The position numbers and the translations under genes were made by a program. DNA of 64,000 bases from Rhabditophanes sp. KR3021 (taxonomy: Eukaryota; Nematoda; Chromadorea; Rhabditida; Alloionematidae): contig CAUJLY010000001.1 of the NCBI GenBank assembly GCA_963281155.1, forward strand, positions 3,162,001 through 3,226,000, given 5' to 3'. The notes under the pieces were generated by a model, which saw nothing but the letters and a program-made list of their open reading frames with translations, was not told the DNA's origin and did no database searches. Of the stretch, positions 36,503-47,049 are shown piece after piece; position 1 is the first letter of the stretch, and every line of letters begins with the position of its first letter.

Positions 36503-36574
36503 TCCCATGTGGTCTAGTGGTTAGGATTCGTGGCTTTCACCCACGCGGCCCGGGTCCGATTCCCGGCATGGGAA
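36503..36574 (+). tRNA. tRNA-Glu (TTC)
   Basis: 72 nt cloverleaf: acceptor TCCCATG/CATGGGA, anticodon stem CGTGG/CCACG, loop CTTTCAC with anticodon TTC, T-arm CCGGG-TCCGATT-CCCGG. The T-loop starts TCC rather than TTC, a small departure from consensus. First of three tRNA genes on this strand. Confidence 0.93.
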
Positions 36575-36649
36575 TACTTTTTGCAAATTATTTAAAATCT
36601 ACAAAGTTTAATTCAAAACAAGGATAAATCCTCGATATTGTTATCAACG

Positions 36650-36721
36650 GCGTCCGTGGTGTAATGGTCAGCATGCGCGCCTTCCAAGCACGCGATAGGG
36701 GTTCGATTCCCCTCGGACGCA
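36650..36721 (+). tRNA. tRNA-Gly (TCC)
   Basis: 72 nt cloverleaf: acceptor GCGTCCG/CGGACGC, D-arm GTGTAATGGTCAGCAT as in worm tRNA-Gly, anticodon loop CTTCCAA (TCC), T-arm AGGGG-TTCGATT-CCCCT. The anticodon stem CGCGC/GCACG has one C-A mismatch in its middle. Otherwise complete. Confidence 0.9.
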
Positions 36722-36850
36722 TATATTTTTGTTGTTTTAACTTAATAATGACTTCCTTTAATTAGCTTCTTTGGACAACAATTAATTGTACTAAATAACA
36801 AGAATTAATCAAATTTGCTGGGAAAACGTAAGCACAATATACTAGTAAGT

Positions 36851-36991
36851 ATGGCATACACGTCAATTACAACTCCAGAAATAGGTGACTTAAACACATC
36901 GCCATTGTTATACGTGCTCAATGGAACTTTGTATTCCGTTTTAATTGCTAGCACATTTACTTACTTCTATTTGTTGTACTATTGTGCATAA
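36851..36991 (+). CDS. possible 46-residue membrane peptide
   Basis: ATG-started frame of 46 codons with a polar N-terminus (MAYTSITTPEIGDLNTS) and one hydrophobic segment (VLIASTFTYFYLLYYCA). It could be a small membrane protein, the first exon of a receptor, or chance. No downstream exon could be found. It sits between tRNA-Gly and tRNA-Thr. Confidence 0.25.
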   Translation: MAYTSITTPEIGDLNTSPLLYVLNGTLYSVLIASTFTYFYLLYYCA

Positions 36992-37308
36992 CATCTCTTT
37001 TAAGTTTGTAATGCGTGTAACAATATTATGACAGTAACGATGGTTGCGAAAGACCTTCATTTTATTTCTCCAAGAAACCAATAAAAACAAGAGAGTCAAA
37101 GAAATCAAGTGATAAGCCCAACTAATTCAAACTAACTTTTCGATGTATTGTTTTGTTTATTTAAATTTTGCGATCCCAATAAACGACTTTTTAAAAACAT
37201 TTGCATAACTTGTCTCCAGATATCCTATTCGGTAGAATGTAATAAGTATATTCAAAAACGATTTCAGCTTATTTAGAAAATTGAAGAATAATCAGAAATA
37301 AATTATAT

Positions 37309-37380
37309 GCCTTATTGGCTCAGGGGTAGAGCGTCTGTCTAGTAAACAGAAGGTCGCTGGTTCGATTCCAGCATAAGGCA
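37309..37380 (+). tRNA. tRNA-Thr (AGT)
   Basis: 72 nt cloverleaf: acceptor GCCTTAT/ATAAGGC, D-arm GGCTCAGGGGTAGAGC, anticodon stem CTGTC..AACAG region with loop containing TAGTA (anticodon AGT), T-arm GCTGG-TTCGATT-CCAGC. No intron; looks functional. Confidence 0.93.
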
Positions 37381-37599
37381 AATCTTTTTGCAATCATAGT
37401 ACATAATTACATCATACAGCTTGATAACTCCTTGCAAAATCCAAGTAATTTGATTCTGACTACATGAAAAAATGCAACAAGAATGTTTGCAGGTTTAAAT
37501 TTCTAGCACCATATCAACGTAGAATATTATTATGCCACTTTCAATCCATATGCCAAAATCAGTCAATTAGTTGATTAATGCCCATTTAAGTAATCACGA

Positions 37600-38892
37600 T
37601 CATAGTTTAGTTGATATTATCTGTTTTCTTTTAAACAAAAATCTTACTGAAAGTTCTTTAGCAAACTCTTTACAATACAGAGGACAGTGACGAATTTTTA
37701 ATGCTTCTAATTTTGCATCTGCGGGAAGCAATAGTATTTTGCAAGCTTCTAAAATTTTGGAATCGGTACTGACATTTTCGATGAATTTGATTTCAAGTTT
37801 TTTTAAACCATTGAACAAAGAAATATTTCTTTCTAATTTACAAAAATCTCCATAGGTATGTGTATTTCTTATGATTAAAGAATAGCTCTTCAAAAAAGTC
37901 AATTTTTGTATTTTCGAATGATCATACTTTAAAGCAAAATAACTTTCAACAGAGGGGTAAGTTGCTATTTTCGGGTAGATATTTTTTCGCTTCAATTGTT
38001 CAACTAAATTTAAAATTTTCTCGCAAAGTAAAATGTTTGGTTTAACTTGATTTTTAACTATTTTCGAACTGACTACAGAGTACCCATTTTTAGCAATACT
38101 TTCCACTTGTTCGGAAATATCTGTTTCAAATTTACTTCCATTGAAAACATCATTGGTCTCAAACATAAACTTGCATTTCCCTAAATCATTTGAAAGTTTT
38201 GCCAAATGATGCACATGAGATGTTAATAAATCTGCTTTATCATTACAGGTTAGACAAATTAATTGAATATTTGGCAAGTTTGTGAGTAAACAATTTGGAT
38301 TTTGAATATAAGTCATGAATAACTTATAATTAATTCCAATCAGCTCAGTAAGTTTAGTAGACTTTAAATTATCCATAAAGTTAGCAAAAAGATGATTGTA
38401 CTTAGTAAACCCACAAATGCTTATTTTTCCAAAAGTAAGAGTTTGAAGATTCGGTGATAATTCAATTGTACTGTTAATTAACATTGCGGAAAGTTCTAAA
38501 TATTTTTCAATTAGAATTGATTTTGTCTGCTCTCTATTTTCCATTCTTGAATAAATAACTGTGTTGTCGAAACATTCCCAATTAAAACACAAATCTTTAT
38601 TTTTAATCCATAATTTTTTACTACATTCATCCAAAGTTATGTTACAATTAAAATAGAATTTATTCGTTCCCATAATTGCACGAAAATGTCCTCTTTTTTC
38701 ATAATCATCATTTGTGATAGACAACACACGTTTTTTTATTTTCTTTGCTTCAATATTAATAGACTTATTAGACACAAGATTATAGAATCTTTTGCAAGTC
38801 ATAGATAACGCATTGGCAGTTTCACAATCAGATATACAGCTCTCGTACAAGTGTGACTGATTCAAAATTTTATTTAAATACTCTTCACTCAT
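37600..38892 (-). CDS. F-box-like protein, intronless
   Basis: Protein of 430 residues if it starts at the ATG at 38892 (MSEEYLNKILNQ); the frame is open further upstream but without ATG. The N-terminal segment ALSMTCKRFYNLVSNKS matches the C-terminal half of an F-box; the first half is degenerate. The rest has leucine-rich, repeat-like spacing (LTELIGINYKLF, NLPNIQLICLT, LKKLEIKF, LEALKIRHCPL), suggesting a substrate-binding domain of an SCF ubiquitin ligase. Worm genomes contain many fast-evolving F-box genes, and the gene at 42948-43927 is another. No introns over 1.3 kb. Confidence 0.7.
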   Translation of the reverse strand: MSEEYLNKILNQSHLYESCISDCETANALSMTCKRFYNLVSNKSINIEAKKIKKRVLSITNDDYEKRGHFRAIMGTNKFYFNCNITLDECSKKLWIKNKDLCFNWECFDNTVIYSRMENREQTKSILIEKYLELSAMLINSTIELSPNLQTLTFGKISICGFTKYNHLFANFMDNLKSTKLTELIGINYKLFMTYIQNPNCLLTNLPNIQLICLTCNDKADLLTSHVHHLAKLSNDLGKCKFMFETNDVFNGSKFETDISEQVESIAKNGYSVVSSKIVKNQVKPNILLCEKILNLVEQLKRKNIYPKIATYPSVESYFALKYDHSKIQKLTFLKSYSLIIRNTHTYGDFCKLERNISLFNGLKKLEIKFIENVSTDSKILEACKILLLPADAKLEALKIRHCPLYCKEFAKELSVRFLFKRKQIISTKL

Positions 38893-39892
38893 CGTGAATC
38901 TAAAATAATAAATGTAATTCAGCAGTAAAAAATCGGGAAATAGAAATACATTTTGTGTAAAGTAATGATTCAATATAAAACCTCTAGTACAGTGTTAGTC
39001 GATAAATAGTAAAATATTGATAAATATTATCAGTGTATCAATAAGAATCGTATGAGTAATACGCGTATGCCATATAAATGAAGATGCCAATAAATTTGTA
39101 AACTAAAGTTTTATCTGTTGAATAGATAATCTAGTTTATTAGATAATATTTTGTGTGCTTTATTTAAAAAATAGCCTTATCTTCTAATTATGACATTCGA
39201 AAATAAAGACTAAAATGATATTAAGGGTAACATAATACTCTTTAAGCGATGAATAAAAAAGATGTATAGAGATTGTTCGCACATAATTGTAAATGAGTCA
39301 TCACTGCCATAGCATTATGAGACGGTTTTGTTGGCGACCTTTTAATTAGTATTTCAATGTTCATTTAGAGTTAGATCTATTTTTAAATGCAATAAAGGAT
39401 TTGCCAAAAACATAATTATTTAAGAAAATGTATCCGACGGAAAAGTACTGGCAATTCAAAAAATTCCCACTTTGTTTATTCGAAAAATAACGTAGTTGTC
39501 TTCACCGATTTACTATCTTTTAAGATATTGTGAATGAAGTACATTCTACTTCTTTATAATCATATTCGAAAACTTTAGTGAATCTTTATACAATTTCCAG
39601 TAACCAAATCTGATAACATATATTTGCAATATATAATCTTAAACTGAATAGAGAAATCAACATAATTTTATCCTGTTTCTTGAATTATGATTTAACTCTA
39701 ATGAGTAAAATTGATTTACTTTGTTAATGTGCCAAATATTTGCTTGCCGTGATAATTGCTTTTCCGTATTAAAAACACCTTAATTGGTAATGTACAGTTG
39801 ACAATCATAATTAGCAGTATTAAAAATGCTATTGGAAGAATTAATATGAATTTGTGTGATTTTATTGTTGGAGAGAATAGAATACGAGGACA
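38893..39892. other. intergenic, AT-rich
   Basis: About 1 kb between the divergent F-box-like gene and the microprotein gene. It should contain both promoters. No gene or RNA seen. Confidence 0.45.
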
Positions 39893-40165
39893 ATGACACC
39901 ATTTTTGTTTGAAAAAAAATTGAAGGAACTAATAGAAAAGTTGCATGTTCATTGGTTTAATAATGCAAAAGCTTTTTATTTTTGGTCATTATTTGGGGTA
40001 AGTTAGATTTTATTAATACAATCATCATTATTAAATATGGCCAATGGAAGCTTTCAAAAATATACCAGTTTAATGATTTTATTTTAATTCTAGAGCTCCG
40101 TATTGCTTCAAGATCATCGTATACGAATTATAAGATACCTGGAAGAAGCTTACTGGTTGAATTAA
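39893..40165 (+). CDS. 58-residue two-exon microprotein
   Basis: Exon 1 (39893-39997, 35 codons) begins MTPFLFEKKLKELIEKLHVH and ends in an aromatic-rich hydrophobic stretch (AFYFWSLFG). A clean GTAAG donor and a TTTTAATTCTAG acceptor join it in phase 0 to exon 2 (40094-40165), which ends LEEAYWLN. The result is a short basic helix, one hydrophobic segment and a charged C-terminal helix, a plan common among small subunits of mitochondrial membrane complexes. I cannot assign a family. The stop lies 160 bp from the 3' end of the dynamin gene on the other strand. Confidence 0.55.
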
Positions 40166-40324
40166 AATGTTATTGTTATGCGTTTCAACTCAAACAGATT
40201 ATCAATTGAAAAGAATAAATATAATGTTTCAAACAACAAAAAGACAGATGATTTTATGTTTCCAATAATTTATTTACGGTTGGTTAATGAAAATAAAAAT
40301 GTTAATATGTTGTCTCTTAATCAG

Positions 40325-42563
40325 TCAAAATAAAACTGCCTCGTTAACTTCACTTAATATTTCGACAGCTTTATCCAATGAAGTTAAAGTAGCAAAGCAA
40401 TGTCTTCTTCTTTGCTCGACACTTTCATTTTCAGTTAGAAGATCGTCAAACTTAGATTCATCATAGAGATTGCGAACTAACTCATTGTGCAGATTAGAAC
40501 GGATTTCATCGACCAGGAAGAACATGATTGCTTTTGGGACTGTGTCAAGGATAGATTTGCGGACGCCCTCAAAGTATTGCTTAGTCAATTTCATAATTAG
40601 CTGGCAATCTTTTTTGTCGCGGCTATCACTGTGACTGCTTGACATTTGAAGAGAAGCTTGTTTGGGAGGTGTGAGACATGGGGCAGTTACAACACTGAAG
40701 ATATCTGAATCTTGGGACAAGATAGCTGGAGAGCAAATCTTTGATCGCAATTTACTTGCTTGGGCAGACTTCTTCGTAGTAACAGTGGGCTTAACAACAG
40801 GTTGATTCCCAAAAAACCAAGAAGTAAGCCCCTCAACAGTATCCTGAAGAGCCTTATTATCTTTTACCGCTACATAATCCAAAGACATTGAACTTTTTGG
40901 TGAAAAACAATCACTTTCGCCAATAACATTATCCGACTTAATCTTGGCTTTCTTTTCCTTAGGCATAACGCCGGTATTTTGAAGGTAAGTTTTGATGGAT
41001 CTTGAAAAGTCAACACTTGCTGTATTGATATAGCATGCCTCAATGTTAATCAAATTTTGAATGTAGACCTTTGCAGGACCCAATTTACTTTTCAATAAAT
41101 GCTTCAATATATCTTGAATCGAAGCAGCTAGGTTCGGGAAACGATACATTTCCCTTTGAAAATCATCCCCACAATTGTGGAGTAGCTTGACCATTTCTTC
41201 ATAAACCAAATCAGCACAGTAGAGACAAGGATCTTCAAGACGTCTGACTTGTTCTTTGACTAGCAATTCGAAACATTCAGTTGATACAAAGAGACACGTT
41301 TTTGTCCCAGAAGCATTTCTAATTGCATTCGAGATATCCTGTTGGCTGTAACTTACACCAGGGTTGATGTCGTTCAGAGCTTTGGGCAGAATATTGTTGA
41401 AGATATAACTTATTCTAGCCCCACCAATCAAATGCTGTGTTTCTATATTAGCAAACGTTCCATCTATAGCAGCATTGTAACTTGTTGTAAATTTGGAGAG
41501 AACTGCTAACAATGTCTTCGCTTTGTCTGTCGATGGCTCCCCAATAATGCCAATCTCGCGTTTTAATTGAGCCTGGAAACGGGCAACCTTCTCTTTTAAT
41601 GATGGGAGACTCTTGTTGATGTGCGAAAGCAGAATTTTGTTGAGACATTTGGCCAAATAGAAAGTGCCGTTTCTTGACACGATAGTTGGGTAATTTTGCT
41701 GAATAAAGATAGCTTCATCCTTCAGTGCATCTTCTATTGTTTTATTTTGATTGATATGCTGCTGACTTCTATTAACAACGCCAACAATGCCTAATTTTAC
41801 AGGAACAACCTCCCCAGTTAACACAGCAACAGCATCGGTTCCACTATCCATCAGATCTAATTTGGTCAAAACGGCAATAGTACGGTTTCCTTCTCTATCA
41901 ACAGAACGAGCTAGTTTTATGGCTTCCGAAGTCGCAAAGTCTTGGTTCGCAGGAGTCACAGCTAAGATGATGGCATTTGGGTTAGCCACATACTTCACTA
42001 TCATCTTTGTAATCTGCTCTTCGATATTCTCAGGCTGATCTCCGACTGCGATCTTGGTTATTCCTGGCAGATCTATTAGGGATAGGTTGACTACTTTGGT
42101 CGAGTAGATTTTCAAGCCAATTGGTTTGTCAGATACGTTCTAAAAAGAATGGTTAAATATTAGAATGATAATGAATTACCTTGTTATTTCCAGTTACTTG
42201 GTCAGTAACCCGTTGAATCTCTTCTCTAACCAAGTCAAAATCCTTGTATTCCGTGTTTGGAGCATGGTCGAATACAGCCCATTCTGTTGTTTCTTTTTGA
42301 GCTTGCTTTACATTAATCAAATGCAATATCAAAGGTCTTCGAGTAACAATGCCAGCACCGCGTGGAAGAAAGTCTCTGCCAACGATACTCTCCAACACAG
42401 AGCTTTTTCCAGAACTCTAAAGTAGATGATAAAAGGACTAAATTGTTTATAAACTTACTTGGGTTCCAAGAACAACGATTTGAGGCAAATCAACAACTCC
42501 GGAATTACCAGTAAAGGCAAATACTTCCTGTAACTTGTTAATAATTGGAATCAAATTATCCAT
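40325..42563 (-). CDS. drp-1: dynamin-related GTPase DRP1 (mitochondrial fission)
   Basis: Large GTPase of 718 residues from three exons, 42563-42459, 42416-42180 and 42139-40325. The P-loop GTQSSGKS (33-40) is built across the first intron; TRRP switch I, DLPG (137-140) and TKLD (206-209) follow. The middle domain has the DRP1 text [20 protein letters not shown] and [14 protein letters not shown], and the C-terminal GTPase effector domain begins near [19 protein letters not shown]. There is no PH or proline-rich domain, which separates DRP1 from classical dynamin. DRP1 is recruited from cytosol to mitochondria and peroxisomes and constricts them. The variable insert (after the middle domain) is Ser/Lys-rich. 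The gene looks complete. Confidence 0.95.
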
Positions 42564-42947
42564 TGTGGTTGAGAAGACACGTCCGAATATTATTAGGTAA
42601 ATAGTGACTTGCTCATCTCTTTTAAACAAATTAAAGCAGTAAAATTTTACATATTAAAATGCAAATTATTTAACAAGGAATAACCAACAACAAAACTAAC
42701 TCAAACAAGAATGGGATCTCTTCATGCTTAATAATGTTCATTTAATAAAACCACGGAGAACTTGTTTAAATCTTGTTGCCTATTACCATCATTCTCGTTA
42801 AGATCAAAGAAGCCGTGACTAGTCTTGATAAAAATATTCCCATAATTATTATTGCCGTGTTGGAAGTCATCTAGTCCTCATGTTTAGCATCAATAACTGA
42901 GATGGTTATAAAAATAAAAGTTGAATTAATTTATTTACAATAAAAAA

Positions 42948-43927
42948 TTAATTTTTGAAAGATCCTTTGAAAGTTAACTGAAAAGATCCGATCAAAATAT
43001 CGTCATCATTTATGCAATCAGAAGGTGTATATACAAATGATTTAAGATGGGGATCGCCATAATTTACCATTGTGACGACATAATTTAGCGCATTCATGTG
43101 TGAATTTATAAAATTGACTTCTGTTCCGGTGAAATTTTCAGCATTGACATATAATACGAATTCATGGACATTCTTAGCTTCTACATGTTCGAGAATCATA
43201 AGCACAAATCGTAATACATCAACTTTATCTATTATCTCGCTGCATTTGAAGACCAGTCTGTTAAATTTATTCACTAGCAAAAAATTACTCCAAACAAAAT
43301 CGTCAAAACTTCCATGGCTTGATGTAGAGTGTAAAATTAAATTGATGGGCTTATTTAATTTAGAATACTTCAGGTCATGAACAATTGCAAAGTTGCTGAA
43401 TGAAGTGGGCATTGATATGCTTAGAGTATTTATATTTTGGAGCCAATTGTTGGTTAGCAGCTGGATATTGTTATCCGTTTTGCAATTGATGGCAAGTGTA
43501 ATTTCTTTGTATGACTGTTGCAATTCGCTTTTTAAATCTAACAAAAACTCAGAAGGTTCCGAATATTCGATCATTATTTGAGCTCCACATTCTGCCAATT
43601 TTATCCTTCTGAAATTATCAAAAAACTGTTCTCCAGTCTTAAACTAAAAAATAATAATCCAAAAATAAAACCCATTAAACTTACAATTGCGTATTTTCCA
43701 GTTGTTGCATTACCATGCAAAACAACGAATATTTCAAGACCTGATCGGCATGATTTGATATTAACTTTCATGCATGAAAAATACTTGTGCTCCATTCTGT
43801 CTTCAAATTTATTTGCGATGTCTCGAAACCGTTTACATGTTAGATCCACATTGATCCTATCTCGATGACTTGTGAAAGATAAAACATGCTGAATCATTTC
43901 AGTTGGAAGAGTGTTAAAGCTGTTCAT
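42948..43927 (-). CDS. F-box protein
   Basis: Protein of 312 residues from two exons, 43927-43685 and 43643-42948, joined in phase 0 through a 41 bp intron. The N-terminus FNTLPTEMIQHVLSF and LTCKRFRDIANKFEDR form a complete F-box, which would bind Skp1. The remainder is about 230 residues with strand-rich, Leu-poor sequence and several WSNFLLVNKFNRLVFKC-like segments of unknown fold, as in worm FTH/DUF38-type F-box proteins. It would select substrates for an SCF ubiquitin ligase. Confidence 0.8.
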
Positions 43928-44332
43928 CCTTGGATATGACTAAATTAATTACAATGCCCAACTGTATTTATACTTTTCAATCTAATGTTATCTTGATCTA
44001 ACAATGATTATGCTTATCTTTTTACTTTAGATGCTTAAAATAGTACCTGTCATTTCAATTAAATCTAAGATCTCCATAGATGTGACATCAATATAAGTCC
44101 ACAAATGAAATAAATAGATCAATTAGTATTGTTTGTCATCTACATTATTTTAATCTATAGATTATAGTGCATAGCTAGGGATCTTAAAATCTAATATCCA
44201 GTTTGTAACTTTGCGCATGCATACAATTTCCTCAAAACTAAATTCTTCTAAGAAAATGACAAAATCAATTATATTTAAATAACTTCTTTTATACGAAATG
44301 ATTGTATCGATCCCTATTTTTTCTTCATTGAA

Positions 44333-44696
44333 TTGCTGGAAGTGATAATATCATTTTTAAGGTTCGATATTGAAATAAAAAGATCTTCGACTAAACATAA
44401 TACTTATCTTCATATGCACTATGAAAACAACAATGTTACAGAGAGAACTGTTGGACCGCGAGGAACAACCATTAAAGAACTGATTAAATGTTCCAGAAGA
44501 CACAGAATGTATCAAGGAAAAGCTGAGCAGTTAAAACAATTGGCCATTCTTGATGGAAACTACGTTGATCCACAATACAGAAAATGCTCCAGGCAAGCCT
44601 GCTATACAATTTGGACTTGCTTATGATGAGCTTTTTAGATATTTATCTGAACCAACCTCGATTTACAACGATGACGCTTATTCAATTTGGCTCTAA
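44333..44696 (+). pseudogene. coding relic of unknown product
   Basis: A 97-codon frame contains coding-like text (GPRGTTIKELIKCSRRHRMY, GKAEQLKQLAILDGNYVDP). At about 44575 the frame degenerates, while the adjacent frame continues as NTENAPGKPAIQFGLAYDEL and YLSEPTSIYNDDAYSIWL to a stop at 44694-44696. One lost base explains it. No family recognised and no introns seen. Confidence 0.45.
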
Positions 44697-45173
44697 GTTA
44701 TTATTTCTTCGTTATTTTAAAGCTATTTCGTATTTCGCAATATAAAGGACTTCTAAATTGTTTTTAATTCAATTATCTTTCAAAAAATAATATTTTAATT
44801 GCATACAATAACCATTTTAATTACTACAAGTAAATACAAAAATGCGACCGACGGGATTCAAACGCTTGATAATAATATAATTAGTTTAAAAGTTGGCATG
44901 TTTTTGATAGATTCAGTGATGATCTTACATTTATATTTCTATATGTACTGCTACTGTAATTGAAAAAAATACCCTTATAAGAGTAATTTCAGCATGATGC
45001 ATTGTTCATTTGATCTTTAAAAACCAATCATGATAAAAAAACAACCATTTTTGTGAATACCAAATAAAATAAACAATGATTTATTTAACAACACTCATAC
45101 GAATGAATCATAACAATATATTATATTAGTGTATAACAACTATATTTATATTAGTCTATTTTAAACAAAAATA
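44697..45173. other. intergenic with tRNA 3' fragment
   Basis: AT-rich apart from 44843-44864, where the minus strand reads like the T-loop and 3' acceptor strand of a tRNA (GTTTGAATCCCGTCGGTCGC plus A). No D- or anticodon arm precedes it, so it is at most a relic. Confidence 0.35.
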
Positions 45174-45902
45174 TTAGATTAGATTAAAGGGGGTGACAAA
45201 GGTAATATTTGCAGGCATAAGCGTCATGATTTTTTTTTGGAGAACTTTGAGGTATTTGTTGATTGTGTTTTGATCTAGATGAAAGGCTCGACAGATATCC
45301 CCGAGAATGTCTCTTTTATTGCAGCGAGTCATGGCTATAGTTGCTATAAAGACGCAGCAGCCAGAGACAGTGGTTGGAACTAGCGTTTGAAGAAGCATTC
45401 CTTCATCTATATTATTGCTTATTGAGATAGCTAGACTTGAGATTTCTTCATTCAAACTTAACAGCGAACAAATATGAACAATATAATCATTCGTCGTTCT
45501 TTCTTTAGGCACAAAATTGGTAATCTTTTTAATAATTTCATAATGTCTCGAAATGATCTTTTTATGAAACCCAGAAACGTTTGCAAAAATGTTCAAAGGA
45601 ACACCGGCATGAAATTTCCTTGTTGCTAGCAACAAACATCCGTTCAACAATTCCTTAGTTGGAGTAAAGACAAATTCATCTAGATTTGCAATATCCTCAT
45701 ACAAAGTAATTGTATACTTCATGACTTGTCTTGATACAACTATTTTATCGCATAAATCTTTGAGGTAATATTTAATAGCGTAGTCCGTAGAAGCCTTGGT
45801 TAGTGCTTTTTCTTTGTATTTAATTTCCTTATTTCCCCGTAATTTAGAAATAATTTTTGGCCTTTGCCTGGAACGTATCTTAGTTTGATTTGGAGGTGGC
45901 AT
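45174..45902 (-). CDS. TFIIB-like protein lacking the zinc ribbon
   Basis: Protein of 242 residues, intronless, with a basic N-terminus (MPPPNQTKIRSRQRPKIISK). It contains two cyclin-like repeats as in the TFIIB core. Repeat 1 has LNGCLLLATRKFHAGVPLNI and FHKKIISRHYEIIKKI; repeat 2 has PTTVSGCCVFIATIAMTRCN and LDQNTINKYLKVLQKKI; the end NITFVTPFNLI parallels the end of TFIIB. The N-terminal zinc ribbon and B-reader, which bind RNA polymerase II, are absent, and only 186 bp separate the start from the divergent PDZ gene, so no ribbon exon fits. It may be a diverged paralogue acting in transcription, or a regulator that binds TBP/DNA without polymerase. Confidence 0.75.
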   Translation of the reverse strand: MPPPNQTKIRSRQRPKIISKLRGNKEIKYKEKALTKASTDYAIKYYLKDLCDKIVVSRQVMKYTITLYEDIANLDEFVFTPTKELLNGCLLLATRKFHAGVPLNIFANVSGFHKKIISRHYEIIKKITNFVPKERTTNDYIVHICSLLSLNEEISSLAISISNNIDEGMLLQTLVPTTVSGCCVFIATIAMTRCNKRDILGDICRAFHLDQNTINKYLKVLQKKIMTLMPANITFVTPFNLI

Positions 45903-46088
45903 CTTGATAAAGGTATAAATTTGAAATTTGACATTATTTAAAAAAATCTCGAAGAGACCACGGGTGCATAGTTCCAAACATAAGAAACAAATTTTAATTT
46001 AATTAAATCTGAATGGCCAATATTCAAATATGGATACCATAAAAGAAGAGAACATTGGAAAATAAATCCACTTGTTTTTGGTGCTAGC
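45903..46088. promoter_or_regulatory. short bidirectional promoter region
   Basis: The 186 bp between the ATG of the TFIIB-like gene (minus strand) and the ATG of the PDZ gene (plus strand) must hold both start regions. No specific element is recognised. Unlike the AT-rich gaps elsewhere it is short, so shared control is plausible. Confidence 0.35.
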
Positions 46089-47049
46089 ATGAAATCTGCT
46101 TGCAAGAAACAAAAAGCACAATATGCTGCTATGACAAAGGATAACAGAAAGGAAAAAGCTTTAACAATGAAAGTTATGGAACTTATTGTAAGTTGATTAA
46201 TTATCAAATTTGTTTATTCGTAATTAATTTAGGATGCAAATGCAATTTCCCTGAACGCTGAATTAGTTGTCGAGTACATTGATCCAACATCTCCATTGAT
46301 GTTCTATCTAATTCTGGGGGATAAATTCCTTGAAGATTCAGGACGTCGTCTCCCTCCTGAAGCAGTTACACTTCCACTGCAGAGGACCAATGCTTGGTGT
46401 TTCAAAATATCTCGCCTCATCAACGTCATGCCCATTTCCAAGAAAAGATTCCAAGGTTTCCCATTGGACAGAATTGACCCCGGCTCAGCTTACTTCTGCA
46501 CTGAACTTAAGAAACCAGCAAACCCAAAAACTAAGCTTGGTGTTATTTGTTTTGGAAATAGGGAGCTTTTGTATATATTGGGGGTAAGTTATTTTTGTTT
46601 GTGCGTAATAATAAATTCAAATTTAGACTGAAGCAGACTCAGTTGCTGAAGCCACTTTTCTTGAAGGGGACAGAATATTAGATGTCGATGGTGAGAAAAT
46701 CCAATCTTCTGCTCATTTTACCCAAATAATAGAAAAAGGCTTTGAAAAGAACTCTCAAATGTCAGTCGCAATTGAAAGAGCTGTTGCCAGACCATCTGTA
46801 GTTAAATTACGCGACTTTCTTATGTCCTGGTCCGTTTTTATGGGAGCACCTTTGACAGATGTCATCGACGCCACCAACAAAGGCATTGCCAAGCAGAAAA
46901 CACAACTTAAGAAGAAATCCATCCTCAAGATTCCTGGTACAAAACCTGCCACCAAGCAAAACGTCCAAATTAACCCAAAAATAGAAACACAAGAAATTAT
47001 CTCTGTTGTCCCAAACTATACTCTCTTGGAAGCTGTTCCTAAAAAGTAG
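46089..47049 (+). CDS. PDZ-domain protein
   Basis: Protein of 290 residues from three exons, 46089-46187, 46233-46583 and 46627-47049, all phase 0. The N-terminus is Lys-rich. A first region (GFPLDRIDPGSAYF) has PDZ-like features, and the clearest PDZ segment is LGVICFGNRELLYILG followed by EADSVAEATFLEGDRILDVD, rebuilt across the second intron. The C-terminus is basic and Pro/Lys-rich (KQKTQLKKKSILKIPGTKPA). PDZ domains bind C-terminal peptides of partner proteins. Paired with the TFIIB-like gene across a short divergent gap. No orthologue named. Confidence 0.75.

Noticed and set aside
38893..38973. Upstream extension of the F-box-like frame (27 codons)
   Set aside because: It begins without ATG and is hydrophobic by AT bias; MSEEYL at 38892 is the better start.
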